Shown here one piece after another: positions 9,953-18,542 of a stretch of 64,000 nucleotides of DNA. The stretch spans positions 492,895-556,894 of the forward strand of contig NZ_FNJH01000001.1 of NCBI RefSeq assembly GCF_900103225.1. The letters run 5' to 3'. The position numbers and the translations under genes were made by a program. How positions within the stretch are numbered: the first letter of the stretch is position 1; every line of letters begins with the position of its first letter. The stretch is from Pseudomonas congelans (GTDB lineage Bacteria; Pseudomonadota; Gammaproteobacteria; Pseudomonadales; Pseudomonadaceae). The notes under the pieces were generated by a model. It did not search any database. It had not been told where the DNA came from and worked only from the letters and a program-made list of their open reading frames with translations.

Positions 9953-10681
9953 TTACTCGTGATGCGTCTCACCGACAAACGTCAGCGAGGTAAACAAGCC
10001 GCGTTCGGCGATGTCGGCGTTGTCCTTGACGGGTAGTGTGACCTCGGCCGCGATGACATTCAGCCCCTCATTACGCACGATGACGCTGGCCAGGCCTTGT
10101 GCATCGGTTTCGGCGCTGACGACGTCCGGTGCGCTGCGGTAATCGCCGATCAGCTTGATACCGGCGGCAGGTTTGCCGTCGATCAGTACGCGCACCGGCA
10201 GTGGTTTGCCTGCGCCGACTTTCAAGGGGTCGGTCTGCGGCACGATCACGAAATTCAGCTTGTTGAATGCTGGCAGATGCGCGCCTTCGGCATAAATGGC
10301 CACGCTGTATTTGAAGGTGTGGATGGAGTCGGTGCCGTTGGGCACTTTGCTGCGTCCTTCATTGATCCATTTCTTCTCGGCGTTGCGCGTCCACATGCCG
10401 TTATCCAGCGCTACGCTCATTACCGCAGGCGGCTTGAGCGGCACCAGACGCGCGTGGTCCTCAAGGCGTTGTACCGTCACCGGGATCATTTTGCCCTGCA
10501 GGTCGTAGGCCCACGCACCGCTGACCTTCTGTGCCTTGAAGGCATTGTCTTCCGCGCCATGACCGTAGACCACTTCGATATTGCCGCGACGCTGTTCGGT
10601 CCACAGACCGTGCGCATTGACGTGACTGGCGAACAAAGCGCCGAGCAGGCCCAGGGCCAGGAAAGGTTTGCTTGAAAGCAT
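9953..10681 (-). CDS. DUF4198 periplasmic protein
   Basis: 242 residues from the ATG at 10681, which has AAGGA six bases upstream; the frame remains open 48 bases further up. A Sec signal peptide (about 1-25, ending SHVNA) precedes HGLWTEQRRG. DUF4198 proteins are annotated as periplasmic parts of metal uptake, with histidines at the mature N terminus and here also at the C terminus (GETHHE). It directly follows the TonB-dependent receptor gene on the same strand (53 bases), so it probably handles the same metal or metal chelate after outer-membrane passage. Function beyond that is not established. Confidence 0.85.
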   Translation of the reverse strand: MLSSKPFLALGLLGALFASHVNAHGLWTEQRRGNIEVVYGHGAEDNAFKAQKVSGAWAYDLQGKMIPVTVQRLEDHARLVPLKPPAVMSVALDNGMWTRNAEKKWINEGRSKVPNGTDSIHTFKYSVAIYAEGAHLPAFNKLNFVIVPQTDPLKVGAGKPLPVRVLIDGKPAAGIKLIGDYRSAPDVVSAETDAQGLASVIVRNEGLNVIAAEVTLPVKDNADIAERGLFTSLTFVGETHHE

Positions 10682-10734
10682 GATGCGTCCTTGTTGTTGG
10701 GAGCGGGGTGTTGTGAATCGGGTGGTCATGGGCG

Positions 10735-12846
10735 TCAGAGACTGAGGGTCAGGCTGACCGTGAAGTTGCGCGGTTCGCCAGGCGCGACCCAGTAGTTGCT
10801 GTAGGAGCGCTCGTAGTATTTTTCATCGAAAATGTTGTTCAGGTTCAGACCCACCGTGACGTTGTCGCTGGCTTTGTAATGCGCCAGCAGGTCTACGGTC
10901 TGGTAGGCCGGCAGTTCGAAGTCAGAGCCCGACTGCCCCGAGCGATCGCCGACGTAGGTGTACGCAGCGCCCACGTCCGAGCCGCGCAATGCGCCTTCCT
11001 GGAACTCATAGACGCCCAGCAGGCTGCCGCTGTGTTTGGCGACACCGAGGATGCGACTGCCCGTGGGGATGGTCTGGTCGCCCTTGGTCACTTCGGCGTC
11101 AATGTAGGCGAAGGCACCGATGACCCGAATGGCTTCGCTGACCTGCCCGGTAAACTGCAGGTCGAAACCCTGGCTGCGAGCCTTGCCCACCGCGCGATTG
11201 GTGTCGGTGCCAGGATCAAGGGCGAGAACGTTTTCCTTCTCGATATGAAAGGCGGCGAGGGTCGTGCTCAGGCGATCGTCAAACAATTCACTCTTGATGC
11301 CGACCTCGTAGCCGACGCCTTCTTCCGGGTCGAAGGTTTTGCCGGCGGCATCCAGGCCATTGTTGGGCTTGAAAGAGGTGGAGGCGTTGGCGAACAGGCC
11401 TACCTGCGGCGTGAGCTGATAAAGCAGTCCGGCGCGCTGAGTGAAAGCGTCCTGGCGCTGCCCTGAGGTGGCGTTGGTGGTGAAATCATCGACCTGCTGA
11501 TCAAAGTGTTCGTAGCGTGCCCCGATCATGCCGCGCAGTTTGTCGGTAAAGACAATCTGGTCCTGCAGGTTCAGCGCACGGCTTTCGACATGCTCGTAAA
11601 AATCAGTACCGGAGCGTGCGCCAGCAGGTTTCGGCTGGCCATAGACCGGGTTGTAGATGTCGATGGCGTAGGGGCTGCCGGCGATGGTCGTGACGCGTTC
11701 GTTCTTGCGATAGTTCTCGTACTCAGTGCCGATCAGCACTTCGTGCTCGACCCCCATGCCGTCGAAACGACCGCGTAACTCCAACTGGGTGATGCTGTCA
11801 TGCCAGTTGTTGTCGCGCTCACGATAACGGCGATTGACAGTGTGCCCGTCGGCGTTCAGCGGGCGCGCCTCGCTGGCAAAACCCGACATCTCCCCCTGTT
11901 TGTAATGGCTGGCCAGACGCAGCGACCACACATCGTTGAGCTGGTGGTCCAGCGCGAACTGGACCATGTTGTTGTCGTTATCGATGTCATCGTCCGGCTC
12001 GCCGAGGAAGGTCGAGCGGGATACGCCACTCCACTTGTTATTGGGGGCGACCACGCCTCGGTCGAAAGTCGATGTGTGGCGCACAAACTCGGTTTCCACC
12101 AGCAGACTGGTGTCAGGGTTCAATTGCCAGCTGAAGGACGGGGCGACAAACACCCGTTTGCTCTCTACATGGTCACGAAAGCTGTTGTTGTCTTCGACAG
12201 CCAGATTGACCCGTGACAGCAGATTGCCTTCTTCATCCAGCGGAGTGTTGACGTCCAGCGCGGTGCGATAGCGATCCCAACTGCCTGCGCTGGTCTGCAA
12301 GGTGGTAAATGCTTCACGCTGGGGTTTTTTGGTGACGATATTGACCGTGCCGCCCGGATCGCCACGCCCATACAGGCTGGCGGCGGGGCCTTTCAGCACT
12401 TCGATACGCTCGATGTTTGCGGCATCCGGCGTGGCAGGGTAGCCGCGGTTGGCGCTGAAGCCGTCCTTGTAGAATTCGGACGTGGTAAAGCCGCGGATGC
12501 TGTACTCGTAAAGCGTCAGGCCGCCGAAGTTATTCTGCTTCGATACGCCCCCGGCAAAATCCAGCGCGCGCTCGACATTGTTGCTGCCGAGGTCCTTGAG
12601 CACCGAAGCAGGCACCACGCTGATCGACTGCGGAATATCCGCGATGGCGGTATCGGTTTTGGTGGCCGTGGCCGAGCGGGTGGCGCGATAGCCCTGGACC
12701 GGGCTGGTCGCCGTTTCGTACTGATAGTCGGAAGTGACGTTGACGCTTTCCAGTTCAATGGTCTGCGGGCTTTCCTCCGCGTAACCCGTATTGCCAAAAA
12801 CCCCGATTGCCAAGCCTGCCAGAGACGCGATTCTACGAGACGACAT
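10735..12846 (-). CDS. TonB-dependent outer-membrane receptor (siderophore type)
   Basis: 703 residues. A signal peptide (about 1-23) is followed by ETIELESVNV-like TonB-box sequence and a plug domain with IPQSISVVP, IRGF, IEVLKGPAASLYGRGDPGGTVNIVTKKP, then a 22-strand barrel ending in a C-terminal aromatic-type strand (NFTVSLTLSL). The plug is of the ferric-siderophore class (FhuA/FoxA-like). A Fur-type box lies about 45-60 bases upstream, so iron repression is likely. No signalling extension for an anti-sigma factor is visible at the N terminus. Its neighbour encodes a DUF4198 protein. The ligand cannot be named from sequence. Confidence 0.93.
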   Translation of the reverse strand: MSSRRIASLAGLAIGVFGNTGYAEESPQTIELESVNVTSDYQYETATSPVQGYRATRSATATKTDTAIADIPQSISVVPASVLKDLGSNNVERALDFAGGVSKQNNFGGLTLYEYSIRGFTTSEFYKDGFSANRGYPATPDAANIERIEVLKGPAASLYGRGDPGGTVNIVTKKPQREAFTTLQTSAGSWDRYRTALDVNTPLDEEGNLLSRVNLAVEDNNSFRDHVESKRVFVAPSFSWQLNPDTSLLVETEFVRHTSTFDRGVVAPNNKWSGVSRSTFLGEPDDDIDNDNNMVQFALDHQLNDVWSLRLASHYKQGEMSGFASEARPLNADGHTVNRRYRERDNNWHDSITQLELRGRFDGMGVEHEVLIGTEYENYRKNERVTTIAGSPYAIDIYNPVYGQPKPAGARSGTDFYEHVESRALNLQDQIVFTDKLRGMIGARYEHFDQQVDDFTTNATSGQRQDAFTQRAGLLYQLTPQVGLFANASTSFKPNNGLDAAGKTFDPEEGVGYEVGIKSELFDDRLSTTLAAFHIEKENVLALDPGTDTNRAVGKARSQGFDLQFTGQVSEAIRVIGAFAYIDAEVTKGDQTIPTGSRILGVAKHSGSLLGVYEFQEGALRGSDVGAAYTYVGDRSGQSGSDFELPAYQTVDLLAHYKASDNVTVGLNLNNIFDEKYYERSYSNYWVAPGEPRNFTVSLTLSL

Positions 12847-12887
12847 GTGAGACTTCCTGATTAGAATAGATACAATATAACATCTCC

Positions 12888-12906
12888 TTTGAGAATTATT
12901 GCTGTT
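12888..12906 (-). promoter_or_regulatory. Candidate Fur box upstream of the TonB receptor
   Basis: The plus-strand sequence ttTGAGAATTATTgctg resembles the Fur half-site arrangement aatGAGAATnATTatc. It lies about 45 bases before the receptor ATG in an otherwise AT-rich promoter segment (12860-12900). The match is good on one side and partial on the other. Confidence 0.55.
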
Positions 12907-12992
12907 TGTTAAGGGCGATGTAAACGCGGCATCTATCAGCAGGCATCCCGGGTTGATGCTCAGGATTCACGTGGTGGGAAAGGGGATAACGT

Positions 12993-13027
12993 GCAAGGTC
13001 CATTTCAGTCGATGAAATGGACCTTGC
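12993..13027. terminator. Perfect 15-bp hairpin between Nramp-like gene and TonB receptor
   Basis: GCAAGGTCCATTTCA (12993-13007) pairs perfectly with its complement at 13013-13027 around a five-base loop. It starts four bases after the minus-strand stop of the transporter gene, so it is most simply its transcription terminator, though a clear T tract is lacking. Confidence 0.6.
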
Positions 13028-13031
13028 TCAC

Positions 13032-14333
13032 TCATGCCAGCATCTCTGTCCCGAGTTGAAATGCCACCCACAACGCCAGTCCGGTGGCGAAGGTCAGCGC
13101 GATGTTCTCGAACCAGTTGTTGCGGTATTCCTTGCTCAACAGTGACTTCTGATTGGACATGATCAGCAGCCCCAGCGAGATGACGGGCAACCCGATGATA
13201 TTCAGCGCGTTGACACCCAGCGTCAGGGTCACGAAGTCCGGCATGCCGGGCAGCGACCAGATCAGCGGGGTGACCAGAATGAACAGCATGAACCAGCGGT
13301 GCATCGGGTCGTTGTGGAACACTTTGCCGTAGCGTTCGCGGCGCTTGGGCTGGATGTGCTGGAAGGCATCGGTGATCAGCATCGGAAAGGCTGTGGTCTT
13401 GCCGGAAATACTGGCAAACAGCGTGGCGAACACGCCGATGAAGAAGATGTACCAGCCCAGCGGGCCGAAGAAGATTTCCAGTGCCTTGCCCAGGTCGGCC
13501 AGGGTATTGACCTGAATGCCGTTGGGCCGCAGGATTTCGACGCCTACCACCCAGATGGCCAGGTTGATGATGATGCCGACGATCACCGCGAACAGCAGAT
13601 CGTTGCGCTGGATGCGCTTGTGCTCGGGGCCGGTCCAGCCTTTTTCACGCATCACGTAAGGGTGGACGAAGTTGGCGATGGACCCGGCCACGGCACCGAT
13701 CACCGAGACCGCTACCAGCAGCGCGCCGTGCACGCCTTCATCGGGTGGAATACTGAAGCCGATGGTGCCCTTGATGATGCCGGTGACATCGGGGCCGGAC
13801 ATGATCGCCAGGGTCAGAAATGCCAGGGTCATGATGGCCAGCAGTACCTTCATCACGCCTTCGATCATTGCGTAGATATTGCGCCCCACCAGCAGCCACA
13901 CGGCAATCACCACGGCAACGGAGCAGAGCAGTGGCTGGTTGATGTGCAGCAGCATGGCAAGCGCCTCGCCGGCGCCCTTGATCATATAGGCGTTGATCAA
14001 ATGGCCCATCAGCAATGCGTAGGCAAGCATGAACCAGGCGAACAGCGGGTGCAGTTGCGCATAACCCTGAAGGATGGTCATGCCCTGGTTATTGCAGAGC
14101 TGGAAGCGGGCGATGATGTTGACGATCAGGAACCTGAGCAAAAGCGAAATCGCCAGTACCCACATCATGGCGTAGCCATAACTGGCGCCCGCAACCGATG
14201 AGGTGATCAGGTCGCCCGCGCCCAGCCAGGACAGCACGGCGATAATGCCGGGCCCCAATAGCTTGGCAAGTTTCTTGAGACGGGGTTCGGCTACTGGCGT
14301 GGACGTTTCTTTGAAAGACGGGGTTTGCGGCAT
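13032..14333 (-). CDS. Nramp-fold divalent cation transporter, non-canonical motifs
   Basis: 433 residues with about 11 predicted membrane helices, matching the Nramp (COG1914) family in length and topology. Canonical Nramps carry DPGN in helix 1 and MPH in helix 6. Here helix 1 reads GAGDLITSS (only the aspartate kept) and helix 6 reads GAVAGSIANFVH (no methionine). This places it in a divergent Nramp-related branch, where metal choice may differ from Mn/Fe. It is divergent from the broken nitrilase-family gene and downstream of no other gene on its strand. Substrate unknown. Confidence 0.8.
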   Translation of the reverse strand: MPQTPSFKETSTPVAEPRLKKLAKLLGPGIIAVLSWLGAGDLITSSVAGASYGYAMMWVLAISLLLRFLIVNIIARFQLCNNQGMTILQGYAQLHPLFAWFMLAYALLMGHLINAYMIKGAGEALAMLLHINQPLLCSVAVVIAVWLLVGRNIYAMIEGVMKVLLAIMTLAFLTLAIMSGPDVTGIIKGTIGFSIPPDEGVHGALLVAVSVIGAVAGSIANFVHPYVMREKGWTGPEHKRIQRNDLLFAVIVGIIINLAIWVVGVEILRPNGIQVNTLADLGKALEIFFGPLGWYIFFIGVFATLFASISGKTTAFPMLITDAFQHIQPKRRERYGKVFHNDPMHRWFMLFILVTPLIWSLPGMPDFVTLTLGVNALNIIGLPVISLGLLIMSNQKSLLSKEYRNNWFENIALTFATGLALWVAFQLGTEMLA

Positions 14334-14494
14334 GCGGTGAATCTCCGTTTTTTATTGTAATGAGATGTCAGTCACTGCCAGACAAGATAGGACGTCATAC
14401 AACATGGGTCTCTGGTAAAAATGTAACTACGTGTGAACCAGCTGCAACGCGGGCTAAGCTTGCGTCTGCCAATCTCGTTTTCCCTGGAGAGCCA

Positions 14495-15244
14495 ATGACG
14501 TTTCCAATACTTGCCGCTGCCCAATTCTGCTCTAGACGTGGAGATATCCAGCACAACCTCTCCGGGCACCTGGCGTTCATGCAACGTGCAGCCGAACTGG
14601 GCGCCAGTTACTTGCTGTTTCCCGAATTGTCACTGACAGGCTACGAACCGGATCTGGCTCGCGAGCTGGCCTTGCTTGCAGACGATGCACGTTTGGCGCC
14701 GCTCGCGGCACTGGCTGTGAAATTGCAATTGACGACCACCGTTGGCGTGCCACTCAGGGGGCCGAGCGACAGTGTCCTGATCGGTGCATTGACCTTCACC
14801 GCCGCGGGCGATGTCATCGCCTATGCCAAGCAATACCTGCATCCCGGTGAAGACGCCGTATTCACTGCCGGCAATCAGGACTGCTATCTGCTACTTGATC
14901 AGCACCGAATCGGTCTGTGCGTATGTGCAGACTTCAGCCACGCCGAGCACGCGCAACGCATGGCACAAGGTGGAGCCTGGTTGTACGCAGCCAGTGTGCT
15001 GATCTCGCCGGGCGGCTATGAATACGATGCCGGACTGCTTTCGGGGCATGCCCGCCGTCACTCGCTGCCGGTGTTGATGGCCAATCATGGCGGGGCAACT
15101 GGCGGCTGGCTGTCGGCGGGGCGCAGCGGTCTGTAGGACGAAGCAGGGCGTTGGGTCGGCGGGATGCAAAGTGAAGGAGGTGGTCTGGTCGTCGCGACCC
15201 GCCAGCGCGAGGGCTGGCAGGTCAGAGCGGTTACGGTGGACTAA
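14495..15244 (+). pseudogene. Carbon-nitrogen hydrolase (nitrilase family), interrupted by in-frame TAG
   Basis: From the ATG at 14495 (GGAGA just upstream) the product reads as a nitrilase-superfamily amidase with the full triad: E44 in FPELS, K112 in AKQYLHPGE, C144 in VCADF. It stops at TAG 15134-15136 after 213 residues. The same frame then continues without a stop for 35 more codons to TAA 15242-15244, with family-like C-terminal sequence (DEAGRWVGGMQSEGGG). A single TGG-to-TAG change explains this; the intact form would have 249 residues. It may be a real nonsense allele, a sequencing error, or a truncated protein that keeps its active site. Confidence 0.75.
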
Positions 15245-15250
15245 GGCGTT

Positions 15251-16588
15251 TCACGCGCCCACGGCATTTTCCGGTTTGAGCCCGGGTTGGTTATGCGAGG
15301 GTGAAAGGGTCTCCGGCACGGTCAGCCACAACAGGCAGAACGCGACCGCTGCCACACCGGCAAGGGTGAGAAATGCTGCGCTGTAACCTGCTGCATGCAC
15401 GACAAAACCCGCCAGGCTGTTGCTCAGCGCTGCGCCCAGCCCGAACAGCGTCGACAGCGCCCCAAGGCTCACGTTGAAACGTCCGCTGCCTTGAGTGAGG
15501 TCCTTGACCATCAATGGGAACAGGGCACCGAACAAGCCCGCGCCGATGCCGTCGAGCATCTGGACCGCCACCAGCCAATAGGGATCGTCGGAAAGGGTGT
15601 AAAGCACACCGCGAATCGGCAAGAACAGAAAGCCGGCCAGCAACAGCGGCTTGCGCCCCCAGACATCGGCTTTCATGCCTACCAGCAGCGCGGCCGGTAC
15701 CATCACCAGTTGGGCTGCAACGATGCACGCCGAGGTCAGCGGCGTTGCCATTTGCATGTTGATCTGTGACAGCTTCTGACTCACCAGCGGCAGCATCGCC
15801 GCGTTAGCCAGATGGAAGAGGGCGCAGCAGATACCGAACATCAGCAGCGGCTTGTTGCTTAACAGCGCAGAAAGGCCCGAAGGTTGATGACCACTGACGT
15901 CGTGACTGGCGTCAAAGCCCCGAGCCACGTCGTGATCGATGGCGTCTGCGGAAACAAAGCTGACCGCGACAATACTCGCCAGCGCCATCGCGGCCATCAG
16001 GTAAAACACCGCAATAGGCCCGAATAGATAGGCGAAGCCGCCAGCCAGAAGGGCTGCGCAGGCATTACCTGCGTGGTTGAACGTTTCGTTGCGCCCGGTA
16101 CGGCGGGTAAACGCTTTGGGCCCGGTGATGCCCAGCGAAATGGCCGCGATGGCCGGTGCAAATACCGAGGCCGCGATGCTGCTCAACGCTTGGGTCAGGG
16201 CAACGATGGAAAAAGACGAAGTGAAGGGCAGAATCAGGCAACTCAGCGTCACCAGCAAGGCCGCCACACCGATCATGGCGCGCTTGTAGGGCGTGCGGTC
16301 GATCAGCGCCCCGGCAGGTGTCTGGGTCAGCAGCCCGGCAATGCCGGCAATGGTCATCACCACACCGATGCTGGCCGGGTCCCATTTGTGCACCGCCAGC
16401 AGATAGATCGCCAGATACGGGCCCAGGCCATCGCGGACATCGGCAAGGAAGAAGTTCAGGCTATCCAGTGAAAGGGTGTTGCGGCGATCTGCATGACTGA
16501 CCAAGAGTGAAGTTCCTGTAATTCGTCCGACCCCAGGCAACCGAGTCACGGGTAATACTGACCCGGGCCGTTTTAAAGAAGTTTCCAC
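15251..16588 (-). CDS. Major facilitator superfamily transporter
   Basis: 445 residues, 12 predicted membrane helices in two halves with a hydrophilic loop in the middle (DHDVARGFDASHDVSG). The first half has a loop after helix 2 (GALIDRTPYKR) that fits the MFS motif A. The second half has an equivalent (GMKADVWGRKP). It converges with the nitrilase-family gene, with only six bases between the two ends. The drug or metabolite carried is not recognisable. The N terminus before SLDSLNFFLADVRDG is about 40 residues and may start further in. Confidence 0.85.
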   Translation of the reverse strand: METSLKRPGSVLPVTRLPGVGRITGTSLLVSHADRRNTLSLDSLNFFLADVRDGLGPYLAIYLLAVHKWDPASIGVVMTIAGIAGLLTQTPAGALIDRTPYKRAMIGVAALLVTLSCLILPFTSSFSIVALTQALSSIAASVFAPAIAAISLGITGPKAFTRRTGRNETFNHAGNACAALLAGGFAYLFGPIAVFYLMAAMALASIVAVSFVSADAIDHDVARGFDASHDVSGHQPSGLSALLSNKPLLMFGICCALFHLANAAMLPLVSQKLSQINMQMATPLTSACIVAAQLVMVPAALLVGMKADVWGRKPLLLAGFLFLPIRGVLYTLSDDPYWLVAVQMLDGIGAGLFGALFPLMVKDLTQGSGRFNVSLGALSTLFGLGAALSNSLAGFVVHAAGYSAAFLTLAGVAAVAFCLLWLTVPETLSPSHNQPGLKPENAVGA

Positions 16589-16609
16589 ACCGAAGATGAA
16601 ATTTAGGCT

Positions 16610-16792
16610 TCAAATGCTCTTTTTCTGCAGGCTTTTCAGCCGCTGGGTCGCACGTTGCACGGCAGCCATTTTTTCAGGCCGTTTCATGCGCTTCCACTTG
16701 CGGATATCGTCCTTGGTACGCCCGCAGCTCACGCACAGATCGCCGCTGAGCTGGCATACGGAAATGCACGGGTTTTCGATGTCCTTGGCCAT
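16610..16792 (-). CDS. DUF1289 small protein
   Basis: 60 residues from the ATG at 16792. DUF1289 proteins have four conserved cysteines, here ENPCISVCQLSGDLCVSCGR, followed by a basic helix (KWKRMKRPEKM). The pattern suggests a small metal- or redox-bound domain, but the function is unknown. The ATG follows the stop of the upstream gene by two bases, so the pair is co-transcribed and probably translationally coupled. Confidence 0.85.
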   Translation of the reverse strand: MAKDIENPCISVCQLSGDLCVSCGRTKDDIRKWKRMKRPEKMAAVQRATQRLKSLQKKSI

Positions 16793-16794
16793 GC

Positions 16795-17166
16795 TCAACC
16801 TCGTCTGGCGTATTTGCGTTTGATGCGCTGCTGCCAGTCGCCCGCGTTCTCGCGCAGGCACAGCTCTTCGCAGTCGACATGCACATGAGCCGATGGATTC
16901 GACAGGCTGACCTGAGCATCGTCAAGTGCCTCTACCGTCAGCCCGATCATCCGCTCCACCAGCCCGCGGGCCAGCGCGGCGTTCTTGTCGGCCAGCGTAT
17001 CAAACACCCACACCACCTGCAGGCTGGCCGGGAACGCCGCGTAATCGACTTCATGAGTTAGCCAGCAGAAACCGGGCATCTCGGCCTTGGCAGTCTCGCA
17101 GGCGTGCGTCAGAGCGCTCACCAGACGCCGATCTGTCCGGGCCTGTTCGCGTTTGCTGGATGGCAT
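16795..17166 (-). CDS. Conserved hypothetical protein
   Basis: 123 residues from the ATG at 17166 (MPSSKREQARTDRRL). It has no membrane helix or signal peptide. There is a mixed alpha/beta pattern with two possible metal or redox residue groups (HVHVDCEELCL). I know similar proteins in Pseudomonas only as uncharacterised. It precedes the DUF1289 gene by two bases and is probably the first gene of that pair. The opposite strand of the same region shows no better coding frame. Confidence 0.7.
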   Translation of the reverse strand: MPSSKREQARTDRRLVSALTHACETAKAEMPGFCWLTHEVDYAAFPASLQVVWVFDTLADKNAALARGLVERMIGLTVEALDDAQVSLSNPSAHVHVDCEELCLRENAGDWQQRIKRKYARRG

Positions 17167-17495
17167 GGTGGACCTTGGAGTGTAGAGGGAAAGATGGTCA
17201 CGATACCTTATGCCGGTATTGCTCGCAGTACTGATCAACCACATAAAACGGGGAACGGCGCCTGGCGTCGGTACCCTTCACGTGACGCGCCACAAACAAA
17301 TGAATGTTTATTGTTAAACACAATTTTGCGATGAGTCCCTCATGATCTTCGGACCGGGATGATGGAGTGGGTGATCGCAGTTCAGGTAGTCTGGTAGTCA
17401 GTAAACCGATGTAGTTTCAGCTGGGCTAAAGAGCGTTACAGGCTTGAAAGGCCAGGCCGTTGAGCTGTTTTTAATGTATCGAAAAGGAGCGTTAC
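17167..17495. other. Intergenic region before the T6SS cassette
   Basis: 329 bases between two divergently read units. It becomes AT-rich after 17290 and ends in a strong ribosome site (AAAAGGAG, 8 bases before the hcp ATG). No hairpin pair, tRNA-like sequence or recognisable attachment repeat was found. It should hold promoters for both directions. Confidence 0.5.
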
Positions 17496-17996
17496 ATGGC
17501 ATTTGATACCTATATGCACATCGAAGGTATTCCGGGCGAATCGTTTGATGAAGTGTTCAAAAACTGGATTGAGCTTTCCGACTTTGATGTGGGTGCCAGT
17601 CAGTCAGCTTCAGTGTCGACGACTAGCGCTGGTGGAGCGAGCAGCGGACGAACCACTATGAGTGACTTCTTTTTTCGCAAAACAGTAGATAAATCTACCC
17701 CCAAGCTGCACGAGGCTTGTTGCAGTGGGAAGCACTTTAATGAGGTGACTATTGCAGTGAATCGGGCGGGTGAAGAAAAAATTAAATACCTAGAAATAAA
17801 ACTGGAAGAAGTCATGATTTCTTCCGTATCGCTCAATGCTAATGGCGCTGCCGAGAATGGATTTCCCACTGAAACAATACGTCTTAATTATGGGCGTATA
17901 AAAATGCTCTATACACAGCAAAAGCGTTCCGATGGCCAAGGTGGCGGACAGGTCGCGGGTGGATGGGACGGCATAAAAAATAAAGTCTATGCTTGA
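17496..17996 (+). CDS. hcp: Hcp-family type VI secretion protein
   Basis: 166 residues, a normal Hcp length. The start MAFDTYMHIEGIPGES and the VDKSTPKLHEACCSGKHF and EIKLEEVMISSVS blocks are typical of the Hcp1 family, which forms the hexameric tube of the T6SS and carries small effectors in its lumen. No T6SS structural genes lie in the window, so this is an orphan hcp unit. It is followed 23 bases later by a toxin-like gene. Base composition is clearly more AT-rich than the flanks, which suggests separate acquisition. Confidence 0.92.
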   Translation: MAFDTYMHIEGIPGESFDEVFKNWIELSDFDVGASQSASVSTTSAGGASSGRTTMSDFFFRKTVDKSTPKLHEACCSGKHFNEVTIAVNRAGEEKIKYLEIKLEEVMISSVSLNANGAAENGFPTETIRLNYGRIKMLYTQQKRSDGQGGGQVAGGWDGIKNKVYA

Positions 17997-18019
17997 TATT
18001 GGCAAGAGACGGGTGCCCA

Positions 18020-18529
18020 ATGTCTGATAATCCTAATATTGCATACTGCCGTTTTTTGTTAAATGGTAAGCCTACAAGTCATTTGCGTTGCGGACATGCT
18101 AGCTATGAAGCGTTTTCAGGTATGGGCGTTCCTTTTGTTAATAGCCCGCAGTATCAGTCTGTGGAAAAAAAGGGTGCCATTCCAGCGGGGCGATATTTCA
18201 TCGTTGATCGGCAAAGTGGGGGGCATCTCGGTTGGATTAAAGAGCCCATACAGGATTTTATAGCTGGTACGGACCGGGGGGAGTGGTTTGCTCTTTACAG
18301 GGATGATGGAGAGGTTGATGATCAGACCACCATTGATAATATAAGGCGTGGCGCCTTTAGACTCCATCCCGTTGGGCCGCGTGGTATAAGCCAAGGCTGT
18401 ATCACCCTTAACTCTCAGGTTGGATTCGATGAGCTCAAGAAGTATCTTCGCAGTCAGCGCGGTGAAACGCTTCCGGGAACGAATCTGAAGTATTATGGCG
18501 TAATAGATGTATCTGTTTTTAGTGAGTAG
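18020..18529 (+). CDS. DUF2778 / Tlde1-type T6SS peptidoglycan toxin
   Basis: 169 residues from the ATG at 18020. The C-terminal half carries H116-x7-S124-Q-G-C127, the histidine-serine-glycine-cysteine signature of L,D-transpeptidase-fold enzymes and of the DUF2778 family. Salmonella Tlde1, in that family, is a T6SS effector that attacks peptidoglycan tetrapeptides in the target periplasm. There is no signal peptide, as expected for delivery through an Hcp tube. A downstream two-helix membrane protein could be the immunity partner. The frame is also open to a TTG at 17993, but the ATG is preferred. Confidence 0.85.
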   Translation: MSDNPNIAYCRFLLNGKPTSHLRCGHASYEAFSGMGVPFVNSPQYQSVEKKGAIPAGRYFIVDRQSGGHLGWIKEPIQDFIAGTDRGEWFALYRDDGEVDDQTTIDNIRRGAFRLHPVGPRGISQGCITLNSQVGFDELKKYLRSQRGETLPGTNLKYYGVIDVSVFSE

Positions 18530-18542
18530 TGAACAATCCAGA

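Noticed and set aside
11856..12216. Long frames on the strand opposite the TonB receptor and other GC-rich genes (for example 4885-6492 opposite soxA and 30229-32154 opposite a chemoreceptor)
   Set aside because: They mirror real genes with clear domains, lack ribosome sites and show no family features. High GC codon bias produces long antisense frames.
17993..18529. TTG start at 17993 for the Tlde1-type toxin
   Set aside because: The TTG overlaps the hcp stop without a ribosome site. The ATG at 18020 begins the conserved part of the protein.
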